A stretch of 64,000 nucleotides of DNA from DASPHG01 sp963849605 (GTDB lineage: Bacteria > Actinomycetota > Thermoleophilia > Solirubrobacterales > Thermoleophilaceae). Of the stretch, positions 1 through 8,416 are shown piece by piece (the stretch's first letter is position 1; each line of letters starts with the position of its first letter). The position numbers and the translations under genes were made by a program. The notes under the pieces were generated by a model. The model was not told where the DNA came from. It ran no database searches and was given only the letters and a program-made list of their open reading frames with translations. The stretch spans positions 398,971-462,970 of the forward strand of contig CAWKHX010000017.1 of NCBI GenBank assembly GCA_963849605.1, in the 5' to 3' direction.

Positions 1-58
1 GCCGAGGGGAATCAGACGAGGCTCACGCTTCGCCATCGCATCGGACAAGATACGCCGC

Positions 59-460
59 ATGGCATACACGAAGAAGAACCTGAAAGAGGACGTGCAGGAT
101 TCCGCGCCTAGCTTCGGCTTCGCGCCCGACATGGAGGCGCGTTTCGCCAGCAGCGACCTGGAGCTCGAGCAGTCCGGCGCCGCATACGAGCGCCTGGCGC
201 CCAACTTCCGTGTCCCGTTCGGTCATACGCACAAGGGCCAGGAGGAGCTCTACGTGATCGCCTCCGGCAGCGGCCGCGTCAAGATCGACGACGAGATCCT
301 CGACTTCCACCAGTGGGATGCGATCCGGGTGCCCGCAGGCGTGTGGCGCTGCTTCGAGGCGGGCGCCGACGGCGCCGAGATCATCGCGTTCGGAGCGCCG
401 AAGGTGGACGACGCACGAGCCGACGCCGAGATGCAGCCCGGCTGGTGGACCGACGGCTAG
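59..460 (+). CDS. Cupin-domain protein
   Basis: A 133-residue single-domain protein. The core fits a small beta-barrel cupin: the first motif, PFGHTHKGQEELYVI at about residues 51-65, has the H-x-H-x(n)-E metal-ligand layout, and PAGVWRCFE at about residues 91-99 is the second-motif region. Cupins of this size usually bind one metal ion and are small enzymes or sensors; the substrate cannot be read from the sequence. It starts at ATG and converges on the amidohydrolase gene, leaving no room for a long 3' region. Its function beyond the fold is unknown. Confidence 0.8.
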   Translation: MAYTKKNLKEDVQDSAPSFGFAPDMEARFASSDLELEQSGAAYERLAPNFRVPFGHTHKGQEELYVIASGSGRVKIDDEILDFHQWDAIRVPAGVWRCFEAGADGAEIIAFGAPKVDDARADAEMQPGWWTDG

Positions 461-461
461 C

Positions 462-1940
462 TCAGCCCGGCCAGCCCTGGTGATGCTCGCGTAGGCGCGC
501 CACCTCGGCGGCGTTGCGCGGACCGTGGGTCGCGTGGCGCCCCCTGATGCGGCCACGGACCTCCTGCAGCTCGCGCCGTGTGAGCTTGCATGGGACGGTC
601 TTCGGATCGATCCCGTAGACCCGCGCACCGTTCAGCCCGAGCACCTTTTCCTTGATCTCCTTGGTCAGCTTCGGATAGCCGTAGCGCTCTTGGAATTGCT
701 CGCTGATCTGGAAGGAGCGAAAGGCCTGGATCTGATCCTGCGGCGCGCCGTAGAAGATGCAATCGGTGCCCCATAGGACGTTGTCCTCGCCGACGTACTT
801 CAGGAGCTTCCCGAGGACGTGCGCGGCCTGAGTCGGGTCGCGCATGACGGTCCACCACGTCGACCCGAGCTCCGCGTAGACGTTCTGGTTCGGGGCCGTT
901 CCCTGCTTCTTCAGTGCAGTGATCAGGCGGTTGATGCCGATGCCCGCGGTCGCCTCGGTGTAGGGACCCTCCGGCGGACCGGTGCGCTCGAATCCCGAGT
1001 GGTAGATGACGAAGTCGACGTCGGGAAAATCACGCGCCGCGGCCGGAACGTCCGCCGGGGTCGCGTAAGGACTGCCGCCGCCAAAGCCCTTGTGCGCGCA
1101 GATCGTCTTGATGCCCAGCTCGCGCGCCTTCTCGATGAACGCGTGCCCCACCTGAGGGAGGCTGGGGTCGGCATCGTCCAGACGCCACGCATTGCCCGGG
1201 TCGCCGAACGCATCCGGGAAGTTCGTGAACACCTTCCAGGCCGCAATCGGATAGCGGCGCGCGTTCTCCTCCATCCCGTCGAGGTTGTCCTCGAGCGCTC
1301 CGTAGTTCGGGAGCACCTGCGCGTGGAGCAGCACGCTCTCCCACCCGCAGACCAGCTCGGCCGTTTGCCGTGTCTCGTCCATGATTGCCGCCGACAGCGG
1401 GCTTCCCTTCGGCGCGATCGGGAGCGCCGACAGTGTCACCAGGTTCGTGTCGCTCTTGAGGAAGAACTCCTCGAGGAAGACCTCGCGCGAGAAGCAGGCG
1501 CGCGGGTCGTCCTCACCGCAGTTGACCTGCGGGAACACCTGGCCGAAGAACTGCTGATCCGGCGGCGAGTTCATCAGGTCGTACTCGAGGTGGTGGCCCT
1601 GGACGTCAAATATGAACTCCTCGCCCGCGAGCGCCTCGCGCGCAGCGTCAGCGTCTTTGCCGGCGCCCTGGTCGACCGTGTACGCGCCGCCCGGTTCCTC
1701 GTCGCTCGAGTCGAGGAAGCAGCCCTGCAGCGTGAGGAGCGTGGTGGCCGCCGCGGTGACGGTGAACATGAAGTCGCGCCTCGAAAGGCCGAGGCTCTTG
1801 GCGTTGCGTTCACAGGCCTCGCGCGCCTGCTTGATCGCCTCGCGCTCGACCGCCGTCAGCGGCGCCGGTACGTACTCCCCGTTCGAGCATGGCCCGAACT
1901 TGATCGGCAGGCCGGGATCGTCTCGAGGCGGGTCAGCCAT
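462..1940 (-). CDS. Amidohydrolase-2-family protein with Tat lipoprotein signal
   Basis: 492 residues. A cytosolic-looking N-terminus of about 50 residues precedes a twin-arginine motif (SRRDFMF), a hydrophobic stretch and a lipobox ending LQGC. The protein is therefore predicted to be exported folded by Tat and lipid-anchored outside the membrane. The rest resembles the TIM-barrel metal-dependent hydrolases of the amidohydrolase_2 family: a His pair near QGHHLEY, VIYHSGF in the barrel, and the C-terminal signature LWGTDCIF, in which the Asp is a metal/catalytic ligand. Many relatives act on carboxylated rings or lactones, but the substrate here is unknown. Start chosen at ATG in MADPPRDD. 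Confidence 0.8.
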   Translation of the reverse strand: MADPPRDDPGLPIKFGPCSNGEYVPAPLTAVEREAIKQAREACERNAKSLGLSRRDFMFTVTAAATTLLTLQGCFLDSSDEEPGGAYTVDQGAGKDADAAREALAGEEFIFDVQGHHLEYDLMNSPPDQQFFGQVFPQVNCGEDDPRACFSREVFLEEFFLKSDTNLVTLSALPIAPKGSPLSAAIMDETRQTAELVCGWESVLLHAQVLPNYGALEDNLDGMEENARRYPIAAWKVFTNFPDAFGDPGNAWRLDDADPSLPQVGHAFIEKARELGIKTICAHKGFGGGSPYATPADVPAAARDFPDVDFVIYHSGFERTGPPEGPYTEATAGIGINRLITALKKQGTAPNQNVYAELGSTWWTVMRDPTQAAHVLGKLLKYVGEDNVLWGTDCIFYGAPQDQIQAFRSFQISEQFQERYGYPKLTKEIKEKVLGLNGARVYGIDPKTVPCKLTRRELQEVRGRIRGRHATHGPRNAAEVARLREHHQGWPG

Positions 1941-2024
1941 GCTCGGATTCGACCCTAACCCGAAGTGGTCCAGAGCGACGCGCTAGAAGTGCAGTAAACC
2001 AGCGGTTTTGCCGATCTGTCAGCG

Positions 2025-3224
2025 ATGTTCGGCAACAGCGAACAGCCGCGCAGGCTCCTCGAGCAGCAACTAAGCGATGCCCACCGCCGCCTCGCCGAGC
2101 TCGAGCGGGAGCTCAGCATGCGCTCGGGCCGGGACGCGCTGACGGGCCTCCCCGACCTGCGCCGTTTCCACCAGCGCCTCGTCGCGGAGGTCGACCGCTC
2201 GCGCCGGCACGGCCATCCGCTCTCGGTCGCCGCGATCGACATCGACGGCTTCCGCGGACTCAACGTCTCGCACGGGATCGCGGTGGGCGATGCGATTCTG
2301 CGCGCCGCCGGCCGCGTCATCACGGAGCTGACGCGCGCAAACGACTTTCTCGCCCGCTCGCAGGGGGATGAGTTCGTGCTCCTGATGACCGACACCGACT
2401 CGACCGGCGCCAAGCAGTGCGTCGAGCGGATCCTGCTGGAGCTCGAGGGCACCGCCGCGGGCCCGATCAGCTGCGTCTCGGCCTCGGCCGGCGTCGCGAG
2501 CTGGCAGCGCCCGCAGACCGCCGAGGAGCTGCTCGAGGTCGCCCGGCGCGGCATCGAACGCGCTCGCGCGGACGGCGGGGGGCGTACCGCGGTGATGACC
2601 AGCGGCCTGGACGACGTGGGGCCCGAGGACGACACACGCCGCGACGCGATCGTCGGCCTGGCCACCACCCTGCTCGAGCGCGACCGCTACACAGGCGACC
2701 ACTCCGAGGCCGTGGTCCGGCTCACCGTGCGCGTCGCCGAGGCCCTTGCGCTCAACCCGGACGAGGTCGCGCGTGTGGAAACGGCCGCGCTCCTCCACGA
2801 CGTCGGCAAGGTCGGCATCCCCGACTCGATCCTTCACAAGGACGGGCCGCTCGACGACAACGAGTGGGTGCTGATGAAGGAGCACCCGGTCATCGGCGAG
2901 CGGATCCTCCGCGCGATCCCGGGGCTCGGCGGCGTGGCGCGCATCGTGCGTCACGAGCACGAGCGCTGGGACGGCGACGGCTACCCGGACGGGATCTCGG
3001 GCGACTCGATCCCGATCGGCAGCCGCATCATCCTCACCTGCGACGCGTACCACGCGATGACGAGCGACCGCCCGTATCGCAAGGCGATGTCGCACGAGGA
3101 CGCGCTGAGGGAGCTGCGGAAGAACGCTGGCACCCAGTTCGACCCCCAGGTCGTCGAGGCGCTTATGGGCTGCCTGTACGGCGATCGCACGCTGATCTCG
3201 CCGGACGCCGCCGCCGCCGAGTAG
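2025..3224 (+). CDS. GGDEF / HD-GYP cyclic-di-GMP signalling protein
   Basis: 399 residues, soluble. A short coiled coil (about 8-33) leads into a diguanylate-cyclase-like domain (about 38-185) whose signature reads SQGDEF instead of GGDEF, so synthase activity is doubtful. An HD-GYP phosphodiesterase domain (about 205-385) follows with HDVGK, the HEHERWDGDGYPDG segment and the downstream CDAYHAMTSDRPYR block, all typical of metal-dependent c-di-GMP hydrolases. The likely role is c-di-GMP breakdown with a degenerate GGDEF domain as a regulatory module. No input domain or membrane segment is present, so the signal is unknown. Confidence 0.9.
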   Translation: MFGNSEQPRRLLEQQLSDAHRRLAELERELSMRSGRDALTGLPDLRRFHQRLVAEVDRSRRHGHPLSVAAIDIDGFRGLNVSHGIAVGDAILRAAGRVITELTRANDFLARSQGDEFVLLMTDTDSTGAKQCVERILLELEGTAAGPISCVSASAGVASWQRPQTAEELLEVARRGIERARADGGGRTAVMTSGLDDVGPEDDTRRDAIVGLATTLLERDRYTGDHSEAVVRLTVRVAEALALNPDEVARVETAALLHDVGKVGIPDSILHKDGPLDDNEWVLMKEHPVIGERILRAIPGLGGVARIVRHEHERWDGDGYPDGISGDSIPIGSRIILTCDAYHAMTSDRPYRKAMSHEDALRELRKNAGTQFDPQVVEALMGCLYGDRTLISPDAAAAE

Positions 3225-3281
3225 CCCCCCTTGGACGTATATCCGATGGCCAACCCTTCGGGGTGGGTCCATCCTGGCTCC

Positions 3282-3680
3282 ATGCCTGATCTGCAGGAAG
3301 CTTTGGGCTGGACCGGCTTCCGCGTCGACGATGTCTACGGCGCCCGAGTCGGCGTCGTGGAGGACATCTACGTCGACCACGAGAGCGATGAGCCCTGCTG
3401 GATCCTCGTGAAGATGGGCCGCTTCTCGGACGCGCATGCGCTGCTTCCGATCCGGGACGTCGTTGCCGGCCAAGGCCACATCTGGATCCCGTACGAGAAG
3501 GACCTGATCAGGCGCGCGCCACAGGTCGTGGCGGGCATGCCCCTCGCCCAGGAGACCGAGCGGGCGCTATGCGTCCACTACGGCGTGATGTCGTCGCGCG
3601 GCGCCGAGATCTCCGAGGTCCCGGGCAGCGCTCTGACAGCGGCGAGCATCCACGGCCCGCCGCCCGTCAACAGCCACTAA
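3282..3680 (+). CDS. PRC-barrel domain protein
   Basis: About 132 residues from the ATG at 3282. In-frame alternatives are ATG 3246 and TTG 3231; none has a clear Shine-Dalgarno. The N-terminal 75 residues match a PRC-barrel fold: GFRVDDVYGARVGVVEDIYVD followed by a strand with WILVKMGRF and LLPIRDV. Such domains occur in photosynthetic reaction-centre subunit H, in RimM, and in many small stress proteins of unknown role. It lies just after the c-di-GMP protein on the same strand and converges on the coiled-coil gene. The function is not known. Confidence 0.7.
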   Translation: MPDLQEALGWTGFRVDDVYGARVGVVEDIYVDHESDEPCWILVKMGRFSDAHALLPIRDVVAGQGHIWIPYEKDLIRRAPQVVAGMPLAQETERALCVHYGVMSSRGAEISEVPGSALTAASIHGPPPVNSH

Positions 3681-4448
3681 CTAGCCGGCGATGCCTGACC
3701 GGCGTGGGCCGCCGAAGACGTCGTCGAGGATCGACGACGGGTCCGGGAGCCTGAATGCGCGCTGCAGTTCGGCGTGGACCTCTTCGCGCGTCGAGCCGGC
3801 GACGGCCATCTGGAGCGCGACGAGGCGCGCGCCGTCGAAGCGGGCGTCGTTGTGGTCGTCGACCCTGCGCGGTGTCTCCGGCACGGTCTGGACGGGCTCC
3901 GGCCGGGGCGGCACGGGCGTGTGCCGGGGCGGCGGAGCGGGTGCGGGCGGAGGCGGTGCGGCTGCGGGTCGAGTCGCCGGGCGAGCCGTGTGGGTGACCG
4001 GCGGCGGAGGCGGCGCATGCGTGGTGGCCGGCGGCACATGAGGCGCGGACCGCGGCACGTGGGCCGTGGGACGCGGCGCCGCGCGGCGCGCGCCGCTTTC
4101 GCGAGAGACGTTCTCGGAAGCCTCGCCGAGACTGCGCAGAAGCTCGTCGAACTGGCGCCGGACGTGGCCCGTCGCGTCGATCCGCTCGAACAGCATCTCC
4201 GTGCGCTCGACGATCCCGTCGGTCATCTCCGCCAGGAGCTGCATCCGCTCGGCGACGAGCGCGTCGGCCTGGCTACGGGCCTCCTCGACGATCCGGTCGG
4301 CCTCGGCCTGCGCCTCGCGGCGCATCAGCTCGATTTCGCGTTCGGCGTCGCGCAACAGGCCCGCTGCCTCAGCCTCTGCCGTGCTCACGATTGACTGGAC
4401 GCGCTGGGAAGCGTCCCCCGCGAAACTTCCAAAGTTGAATCGGTCCAC
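3681..4448 (-). CDS. Coiled-coil protein with proline-rich linker (DivIVA-like N-terminus)
   Basis: 255 residues in three parts. Residues about 1-95 form a charged, Ala/Glu/Arg-rich coiled coil rich in heptad leucines, reminiscent of DivIVA/GpsB or ATPase subunit b-type helices but without a clear family motif. Residues about 110-195 are a Pro/Ala/Thr-rich low-complexity linker. The last about 45 residues form a compact folded-looking tail (ARLVALQMAVAGSTREEV to ILDDVFGG) that could be a partner-binding tail. There is no signal peptide or membrane segment. A cytoskeletal or scaffold role is an inference only. Confidence 0.65.
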   Translation of the reverse strand: MDRFNFGSFAGDASQRVQSIVSTAEAEAAGLLRDAEREIELMRREAQAEADRIVEEARSQADALVAERMQLLAEMTDGIVERTEMLFERIDATGHVRRQFDELLRSLGEASENVSRESGARRAAPRPTAHVPRSAPHVPPATTHAPPPPPVTHTARPATRPAAAPPPPAPAPPPRHTPVPPRPEPVQTVPETPRRVDDHNDARFDGARLVALQMAVAGSTREEVHAELQRAFRLPDPSSILDDVFGGPRRSGIAG

Positions 4449-4495
4449 GCGCCCACGGTACCAGCGTTCGCGTGCAGGGAATACCGGACTTTTGT

Positions 4496-5032
4496 CTAGT
4501 CAGCCGCCGTATTGCCAGGATTCTTGCGCGGCACCAGGACGGCACGCTTGAACTCGGCCACGAGCGTGTTGTCCTGCTTGAAGACCTTCGTGTGGACCTT
4601 CACCACGCCGCGATCGGGCTTCGAACGCGACGGCGTCACCTCGAGCACCTCGCTCTCGCAGAACAGCGTGTCGCCGTGGAAGACGGGCGCCGGGTGCTTC
4701 AGGTCCTCGGTGGCGAGGTTCGCGATCGCCTTGCCCGAGATGTCCCCCACGCTCATGCCGAGCGCGAGCGAGTAGACGAGCGGCCCGACCACGACGTTCT
4801 GGCCCTGCTGCGACTCCTGGGCGTAGACGTCGTTGATGTGGAGCGGGTGGTGGTTCATCGTGAGCAGGCAGAACAGGTGGTCGTCAGCCTCGGTCACGGT
4901 CTTCGCGGGCCAGTGCTTGTAGACGGCGCCGACCTCGAACTCCTCGAGGTAGCGGCCGTACTGGCGCGCGCCACTGGCCTCGCGCGTCGCCTGGTCCGTA
5001 TCCAGTCTGTGTTCTTGTTCAGTCGTTCCCAT
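4496..5032 (-). CDS. Short MaoC-type hydratase (probable mesaconyl-CoA / beta-methylmalyl-CoA dehydratase)
   Basis: 178 residues from the ATG at 5032; an in-frame upstream start at 5047 is also possible. It is a single hot-dog domain with an Asp/His pair typical of R-hydratase/MaoC enzymes (TEADDHLF and HHPLHIND). It lies back to back with a CitE-like malyl-CoA lyase, only about 48 bp away. Actinobacteria with the ethylmalonyl-CoA pathway keep a similar short MaoC gene beside the lyase, where it interconverts beta-methylmalyl-CoA and mesaconyl-CoA. That pairing is the main basis for the specific call; the MaoC fold itself is clear. Confidence 0.75.
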   Translation of the reverse strand: MGTTEQEHRLDTDQATREASGARQYGRYLEEFEVGAVYKHWPAKTVTEADDHLFCLLTMNHHPLHINDVYAQESQQGQNVVVGPLVYSLALGMSVGDISGKAIANLATEDLKHPAPVFHGDTLFCESEVLEVTPSRSKPDRGVVKVHTKVFKQDNTLVAEFKRAVLVPRKNPGNTAAD

Positions 5033-5079
5033 TTGGGCGCGGCACAATAGCGATACGGCCCGGTAGCCTGCCGCTGCTT

Positions 5080-6174
5080 ATGCGTAGCCCCAGAGATTTC
5101 TTCAAGCCCCTCGCGATCGACGCGCCCGAGCCCGTCCGCGAGATCCCGTTCAAGCCGTCGCGGATGATCCACTTCCTCGACTTCTCGAACGAGAAGATGG
5201 TCGCGAAGGTCCCCGACATCGCGCCGACGGTCGACATCCTGCTCGGCAACCTCGAGGACGCGATCCCGGTCGACCGCAAGGAGGCCGCGCGCGAAGGCCT
5301 GATCAAGGTCGGCCGCGACATGGAGCTCGGCGACACACAGCTCTGGACGCGCGTCAACTCGCTCGAGTCGCCCTGGGTGCTCGACGACATCACCGAGGTC
5401 GTCACCGAGATCGGCCACAAGCTCGACGTGATGATGATCCCGAAGGTCGAGGGGCCGTGGGACATCCATTACGTCGACCGCCTGCTCGCGCAGCTCGAAG
5501 CGAAGGCGAAGATCGAGCGCCCGATCCTGATCCACGCGATCCTCGAGACCGGCCAGGGCGTCGTCCACCTCGAGGAGATCGCGCAGGCGTCGCCGCGCAT
5601 GCAGGGGATGAGCTTCGGCCCGGCGGATCTCGCCGCTTCCCGTCGCATGAAGACGACCCGCGTCGGCGGCGGCCACCCCGGCTATCGCACGATCGAGGAC
5701 CCCGACGCGGACAACCCGGACGCTCCGCGCCAGTCGTACATGCAGGACCCGTGGCACTACTCGATCGCGCGCATGGTCGACGCGTGCACGAGCAACGGCC
5801 TGCTGCCTTTCTACGGCCCCTACGGCGATATCAAGGACGTCGAGGGCTGTGAGACCCAGTTCCGCGCCGCGTTCCTGCTCGGCTGCGTGGGCGCGTGGTC
5901 ACTGCACCCGGTGCAGATCGACATCGCGAAGAAGGTGTTCTCGCCGGCGCCGGACGAGGTCAAGTTCGCGAAGAAGGTGATCGAGGCGATTCCCGACGGC
6001 CGCGGCGTCCACATGATCGACGGCAAGATGCAGGACGACGCCACCTGGAAGCAGTGCAAGGTGATGGTCAACCTCGCCGAGATGCTCGCGCAGAAGGACC
6101 CGGAGCTCGCCGAGGCCTACGGGTTCTCAAACGGCGGCGACCCGGCGACCGCCGACCAGCCGGCCGGTTCCTAG
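5080..6174 (+). CDS. mcl: CitE-like L-malyl-CoA / beta-methylmalyl-CoA lyase
   Basis: 364 residues, a HpcH/HpaI/CitE-type TIM barrel. Visible family features are NLEDAIP with acidic metal ligands, WTRVNSLES, MIPKVEGP and LIHAILETGQG (the second metal-binding Glu), GMSFGPADLAAS, and ACTSNGLLPFYGPYGD. The length fits malyl-CoA/beta-methylmalyl-CoA lyases (about 320-350) better than citrate lyase beta subunits. The reaction is reversible cleavage of malyl-CoA to acetyl-CoA plus glyoxylate and of beta-methylmalyl-CoA to propionyl-CoA plus glyoxylate. Divergent from the MaoC hydratase; pckG and sucCD lie downstream. Confidence 0.85.
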   Translation: MRSPRDFFKPLAIDAPEPVREIPFKPSRMIHFLDFSNEKMVAKVPDIAPTVDILLGNLEDAIPVDRKEAAREGLIKVGRDMELGDTQLWTRVNSLESPWVLDDITEVVTEIGHKLDVMMIPKVEGPWDIHYVDRLLAQLEAKAKIERPILIHAILETGQGVVHLEEIAQASPRMQGMSFGPADLAASRRMKTTRVGGGHPGYRTIEDPDADNPDAPRQSYMQDPWHYSIARMVDACTSNGLLPFYGPYGDIKDVEGCETQFRAAFLLGCVGAWSLHPVQIDIAKKVFSPAPDEVKFAKKVIEAIPDGRGVHMIDGKMQDDATWKQCKVMVNLAEMLAQKDPELAEAYGFSNGGDPATADQPAGS

Positions 6175-6207
6175 CTGGGTAGGGGGCGTGCGGGTGACGC
6201 CACCGCT

Positions 6208-6232
6208 CTAGACCACATATACCGTGGTCTAG
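6208..6232. terminator. Perfect inverted repeat between convergent genes
   Basis: Nine-base arms CTAGACCAC and GTGGTCTAG are separated by a 7-base AT-rich loop. The hairpin sits between the 3' end of the lyase and the 3' end of the small minus-strand gene, where a bidirectional terminator is expected. No T-tract follows on either strand, so an operator or processing site is also possible. Confidence 0.5.
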
Positions 6233-6284
6233 AAGCAGACGGATCCGCTGTTGCCCGCGCATATGGCGGCTAAGAGCGGATGCG

Positions 6285-6497
6285 TCATCCCGCCGGGACA
6301 GTCCAGTCCCGGTCCTTCACTTGAAACGCGAACTCCGCTTGGTGGATCGCATCCTCGATCGTCTCGTGCCAGGTGTCAGTGACCTCATTGCCGCTTTCGT
6401 CGAGATACAGCAAATAGATGCCTGGATCGTCGGGATACCGGACGATTCGAAGCGCCGCTCCGGATTCAGCCGGACCTCGCGGAGGACCTGCGGTGGC
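6285..6497 (-). pseudogene. Small conserved-looking protein without a visible start
   Basis: The minus strand just after the pckG stop encodes a well-formed C-terminus: RIVRYPDDPGIYLLYLDE, then NEVTDTWHETIEDAIHQAEF and QVKDRDWTVPAG. This resembles short actinobacterial proteins of about 65 residues. In this frame there is no ATG, GTG, TTG or CTG between the pckG stop and the conserved part, whereas a neighbouring frame reads LREVRLNPE immediately upstream. The gene therefore looks frameshifted or miscalled by one base near 6445-6465. Function unknown. Confidence 0.5.
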
Positions 6498-8309
6498 TCA
6501 GGCAGAGCCCAGGCGCGCTTCGAGCGCGTCGACCTGCGCAGCGAGCTCGGCCGGCAGCCTGTCGCCGAACTTCGCGTAGTGCTCGCGGATCGACGGGATC
6601 TCGGCCTTCCATTCCTCGGCGTCGACCTGCAGCAGCGCCGCCAGGTCGTCGTCGGAGATGTCGAGCCCGTCGGTCGGCAGTGCGTCCTCCGTCGGCAGGT
6701 AGCCGATCGGGGTCTCGCGCGCGTCCGCGGTGCCGGCCACGCGGCCGAACACCCATGCGAGCACACGCGAGTTCTCGCCGTAGCCGGGCCATAGCCAGCG
6801 CCCGTCGTCGTCCTTGCGGAACCAGTTGACGTAGAAGATCTGCGGCAGCTGCGCGCCCTCGCGGCGGCCGATCTCGAGCCAGTGGGCGAAGTAGTCGCCC
6901 ATGTGGTACCCGCAGAACGGGAGCATCGCCATCGGGTCGCGGCGGAGCTTGCCGACCGCGCCCGCGGCGGCGGCGGTCGTCTCCGAGGCCATGATCGAGC
7001 CGAGGAACGTGCCGTGCTCCCAGTCGAACGCCTGGTGGACGAGCGGCACCACTCCCGAGCGGCGGCCGCCGAACAGGATCGCGTCGATCGGCACCCCGGC
7101 CGGGTCGTCCCACTCGGGCGCGGCTGACGGGTTCTGGTCCACCGGCACCGTGAAGCGGCCGTTCGGATGCGCGGCGGGCGCGTCCGAGTCCGGCGTCCAC
7201 TCGTTGCCCTTCCAGTCGACCAGGTGGTCGGGCACGTCCTTCGTCATGCCCTCCCACCACACGTCGCCGTCGTCTGTCTTGGCGACGTTCGTGAAGATCG
7301 TGTTCCGCGCGATCGTGCCCATTGCGTTCGGGTTGGTCTCGACGCCGGTGCCGGGCGCCACGCCGAAGAAGCCGGCCTCGGGGTTGATCGCGTAGAGGCG
7401 ACCGTCCTCGCCGAACTTCATCCAGGCGATGTCGTCACCGACCGTCTCGGCCTTCCAGCCCTCGAGCGTGGGAATGATCATCGCCAGGTTGGTCTTGCCG
7501 CACTGCGACGGGAACGCCGCGGCGACGTACTTCGACTCGCCCTCGGGCGAGGTCAGCTTGAGGATCAGCATGTGCTCGGCGAGCCAGCCCTGGTCGCGCG
7601 CCATCGCCGACGCGATGCGAAGCGCGAAGCACTTCTTGCCGAGCAGCGCGTTGCCGCCGTAGCCGGAGCCGTAGCTCCAGATCTCGCGGGTCTCGGGGAA
7701 GTGGACGATGTACTTCTCGCTGTTGCACGGCCAGAACACGTCGTCCTGCGGCTCCTCGATCGGCGCGCCGACCGAGTGCAGGCACGGCACGAAGTCGCCG
7801 TCCTCGCCGATCACCTCGAGCGCTCCCGCTCCCATGCGGGTCATCATCCGCATGTGCGCGGCGACGTACGCCGAGTCCGTCAGCTGCACGCCGACATGGG
7901 CGATCGGTGAGCCGAGCGGGCCCATCGAGTACGGCACCACGTACATCGTGCGCCCCTTCATCGAACCGCGGAAGAGCTCCATCAGCTTCTCGCGCATCTC
8001 GGCCGGCTCGCACCAGTTGTTGGTCGGCCCGGCGTCCTCCTCCTTCTCGGAGCAGATGAAGGTGCGGTCCTCGACCCGCGCCACGTCGTCGGGGTCCGAC
8101 CGGGCGAGGAACGAGTCCGGCCGCAGCTCCTCGTTCAGCTTCTCGAACGTCCCGGCCTCGATCATCTCCTGACAGAGGCGGTCGTACTCCTCCTGCGACC
8201 CGTCGCACCAGTGGATCGAGTCCGGCTGCGTCAGCTCAGCTACTTCATCGACCCACGCCTTGAGCCTGGCGTGGGACGTGGGGGCGTCCGCGGCTACGGA
8301 ACTCTCCAT
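6498..8309 (-). CDS. pckG: Phosphoenolpyruvate carboxykinase (GTP)
   Basis: 603 residues, the usual length for the GTP enzyme. It converts oxaloacetate and GTP to PEP, GDP and CO2 at the entry to gluconeogenesis. Signatures are the kinase-1a P-loop FPSQCGKTN (canonical FPSACGKTN, with the reactive Cys kept), GDDIAWMKF (metal-binding Asp), RNTIFTNVA, and FGGRRSGVVPLV in the nucleotide-binding part. Start is ATG in MESSVAAD. Its position next to malyl-CoA lyase and sucCD fits C4-acid handling during growth on acetate, fatty acids or other C2 sources. Confidence 0.95.
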   Translation of the reverse strand: MESSVAADAPTSHARLKAWVDEVAELTQPDSIHWCDGSQEEYDRLCQEMIEAGTFEKLNEELRPDSFLARSDPDDVARVEDRTFICSEKEEDAGPTNNWCEPAEMREKLMELFRGSMKGRTMYVVPYSMGPLGSPIAHVGVQLTDSAYVAAHMRMMTRMGAGALEVIGEDGDFVPCLHSVGAPIEEPQDDVFWPCNSEKYIVHFPETREIWSYGSGYGGNALLGKKCFALRIASAMARDQGWLAEHMLILKLTSPEGESKYVAAAFPSQCGKTNLAMIIPTLEGWKAETVGDDIAWMKFGEDGRLYAINPEAGFFGVAPGTGVETNPNAMGTIARNTIFTNVAKTDDGDVWWEGMTKDVPDHLVDWKGNEWTPDSDAPAAHPNGRFTVPVDQNPSAAPEWDDPAGVPIDAILFGGRRSGVVPLVHQAFDWEHGTFLGSIMASETTAAAAGAVGKLRRDPMAMLPFCGYHMGDYFAHWLEIGRREGAQLPQIFYVNWFRKDDDGRWLWPGYGENSRVLAWVFGRVAGTADARETPIGYLPTEDALPTDGLDISDDDLAALLQVDAEEWKAEIPSIREHYAKFGDRLPAELAAQVDALEARLGSA

Positions 8310-8416
8310 CTGGGTCAGTCAGCTCCTTGATCGCTAGGGGAAGGCCGTGCATTGTGCCGTACCGGTCGGTTTCTCGCCCGCAATGCGCTCTTTCGGGCGC
8401 TAGAGCAGGGAAATCG

